64,000 nucleotides of DNA from Enterobacter sp. RHBSTW-00175. Lineage in GTDB: Bacteria > Pseudomonadota > Gammaproteobacteria > Enterobacterales > Enterobacteriaceae. The DNA is taken from contig NZ_CP055930.1 of the NCBI RefSeq assembly GCF_013927005.1, positions 4,464,001 through 4,528,000 on the forward strand. The letters are read 5' to 3'. Position 1 is the stretch's first letter; each line of letters opens with the position of its first letter. The notes under the pieces are model-generated. The model made no database searches. It was not told the origin of the DNA and worked only from the letters and a program-made list of their open reading frames with translations. Position numbers and translations under genes: made by a program. Below, one piece after another: positions 62,759 to 64,000 of this stretch.

Positions 62759-64000
62759 ATGCGTCATTTTATTGTTCCTGCTGCTGCCGCTCTGGCCCTG
62801 TTTATCATGGGTATTTTTATTCTGAATACCCAGCTCTGGTATTCCGCACGGGCCGACAGCATGACGGGGGCGAAGTATGTCGTAAAGAATATGAATACGA
62901 TCCTGGGTGAAGCTCAGCGCGCCACCCGGACGGCGATGAATGTCGCCGGGGCAGGCTGTGATGAGGAAGGGCAATACCGGCTTGGCACTGAGGCGGCGCT
63001 ACAACCTCATCTCAGGACTATTTTCATTCTCACGCATGGGCAAATAGCGTGTTCATCCCTGCCGGATAACCGTGTGCTGTTGGTTAATGTGATGAGATTA
63101 CCTGATTTGCCATTGATGCTGCTGCCAGCAAAAGAGACGGTAAACGGTTTACCCGTACTGCTGTTTCAGACGGTAGTTGATGACAGCCGCATTGGGATCA
63201 CGGTCAGCGATCGCCATATCCGCGACGCCCTGGGTATTTCGATAAAAGACGTCAGTTATCGGTTAAGGGTTGGTGACACCGTGCTGGGCCTGTCTGGTGA
63301 TGCCGCGCAGGTAAACAATAAAGGCAAGCATGTCGGGCGGCTTGAAGCCAAAGATTATCCCTACAGTATTGAGTATAACTATCCTCCGTTATTCAGCGTG
63401 CAGAGGCTGATAAGTCAGGGTGCAGGCATCCTGTTTTTTTTACTGCTGGTAGCCTGTCTCGGTGCTTACGCGCTGTATAAATATCTGAATAAAAGTACGC
63501 CGCCTGAGGAGTCGCTACAGCGCGCCATCGCAAAGGGGGAAATTATCCCGTTTTATCAGCCCGTTGTTAATGGCCGGGAGGGAACCTTGCGGGGCGTGGA
63601 GGTACTGGCGAGATGGAAACACCCGAAAGCGGGCTATATTTCCCCGGCCTCGTTTATCCCGCTTGCTGAAAAATCCGGCCTGATTGTACCGTTGACGCGC
63701 AGCCTGATGGCGCAGGTGGTGATACAGATGAATGCTATTTCCAGCAAGCTGCCGGAGGGTTTCCATGTGGGGATTAACTTCAGTGCATCTCATATTGCCA
63801 TGCCCACCTTTATGGATGAGTGCCTGAACTACAAAAGCCGCTTTGAGCGCAAAGATTTGAACCTGGTGATTGAAGTCACGGAGCGTGAACCGCTGGATAT
63901 TGACGAACACCTGGTTCATACCCTGAATGCGCTGCACGAAAATGGTTTTGCCATCGCGCTGGATGACTTCGGAACCGGGTATTCAGGGCTCTCTTACCTG
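62759..64000 (+). CDS. CSS-motif EAL-domain c-di-GMP phosphodiesterase, partial
   Basis: The first 414 residues are inside the window; the gene runs off the right edge. An N-terminal helix (about residues 4-24) and a second one (about 220-240) enclose a periplasmic CSS domain, with one Cys in GAGCDEEG and the pair CSS in GQIACSSLPDN. The EAL domain begins at about residue 258. Catalytic motifs seen so far are EVLAR (variant of EAL), NFSAS, EVTERE and LDDFGTGYS, all intact. Redox state of the periplasmic cysteines controls related PdeB-type enzymes. The ATG at 62759 has AGGA seven bases upstream; an in-frame ATG at 62681 is less likely. Confidence 0.88.
   Translation, partial: MRHFIVPAAAALALFIMGIFILNTQLWYSARADSMTGAKYVVKNMNTILGEAQRATRTAMNVAGAGCDEEGQYRLGTEAALQPHLRTIFILTHGQIACSSLPDNRVLLVNVMRLPDLPLMLLPAKETVNGLPVLLFQTVVDDSRIGITVSDRHIRDALGISIKDVSYRLRVGDTVLGLSGDAAQVNNKGKHVGRLEAKDYPYSIEYNYPPLFSVQRLISQGAGILFFLLLVACLGAYALYKYLNKSTPPEESLQRAIAKGEIIPFYQPVVNGREGTLRGVEVLARWKHPKAGYISPASFIPLAEKSGLIVPLTRSLMAQVVIQMNAISSKLPEGFHVGINFSASHIAMPTFMDECLNYKSRFERKDLNLVIEVTEREPLDIDEHLVHTLNALHENGFAIALDDFGTGYSGLSYL

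Noticed and set aside
62656..62910. An 84-codon frame with an early ATG at 62656.
   Set aside because: It overlaps the CSS-EAL gene in another frame, is rich in Cys and Arg at random, and GGAG is too close to its ATG.

Overview
The window is a contiguous chromosomal stretch of an enteric bacterium (Enterobacteriaceae). Gene order, protein sequences and short regulatory sites match the terminus half of the E. coli chromosome very closely, but there are rearrangements (pntAB sits next to uspE-fnr, and pdxI next to smrA) and extra genes that point to an Enterobacter/Lelliottia-like genus rather than Escherichia itself. A Tus gene with a Ter site in its leader (38160-38179) places the window in the replication terminus region.

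Layout. 1-10 kb: an EptA-type phosphoethanolamine transferase beside a NemR-type operator, then ydhLF, sodC, the ydhIJK efflux operon, slyA, an inserted membrane diguanylate cyclase, and slyB. 9.6-15 kb: anmK, mliC, pdxH, tyrS, pdxY, then gstA and dtpA. 17-24.6 kb: the rsxABCDGE-nth electron-transport/DNA-repair operon, ydgK, cnu and the tiny blr gene. 24.7-33.8 kb: ydgJ, add, the malI/malXY regulon with two MalI operators, ydgA and manA. 34-47.5 kb: fumA, fumC, tus with its Ter site, rstBA, ydgC, folM, ydgI, ydgH and pntAB. 47.5-48.9 kb: an intact IS3-family (IS150-like) insertion sequence sitting in the loop of the shared pntB/uspE terminator. 49-57.9 kb: uspE, fnr, ogt, the abgABT operon with abgR, a McaS small-RNA homologue, and smrA. 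57.9-64 kb: a Tsr-like chemoreceptor with a sigma-28 promoter, pdxI, then an accessory patch with an orphan ribbon-helix-helix protein, a broken coding remnant, an M24-fold protein with a degenerate metal site, and a CSS-EAL c-di-GMP phosphodiesterase that runs off the end.

Themes. Several genes serve envelope and stress functions (eptA, slyB, mliC, ydgH, rstBA, blr). Others serve redox and anaerobic control (fnr, fumAC, pntAB, rsx, sodC), vitamin B6 salvage (pdxH, pdxY, pdxI), folate-related salvage (abgABT, folM), and the motile/sessile switch (diguanylate cyclase, CSS-EAL phosphodiesterase, chemoreceptor, McaS). Most of the window is ordinary conserved core genome. I did not find a clear new multi-gene system. 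The parts most worth a second look are the IS in the terminator loop, the 60.6-62.6 kb accessory patch, the tiny leader ORF coupled to mliC, and the eptA control region.
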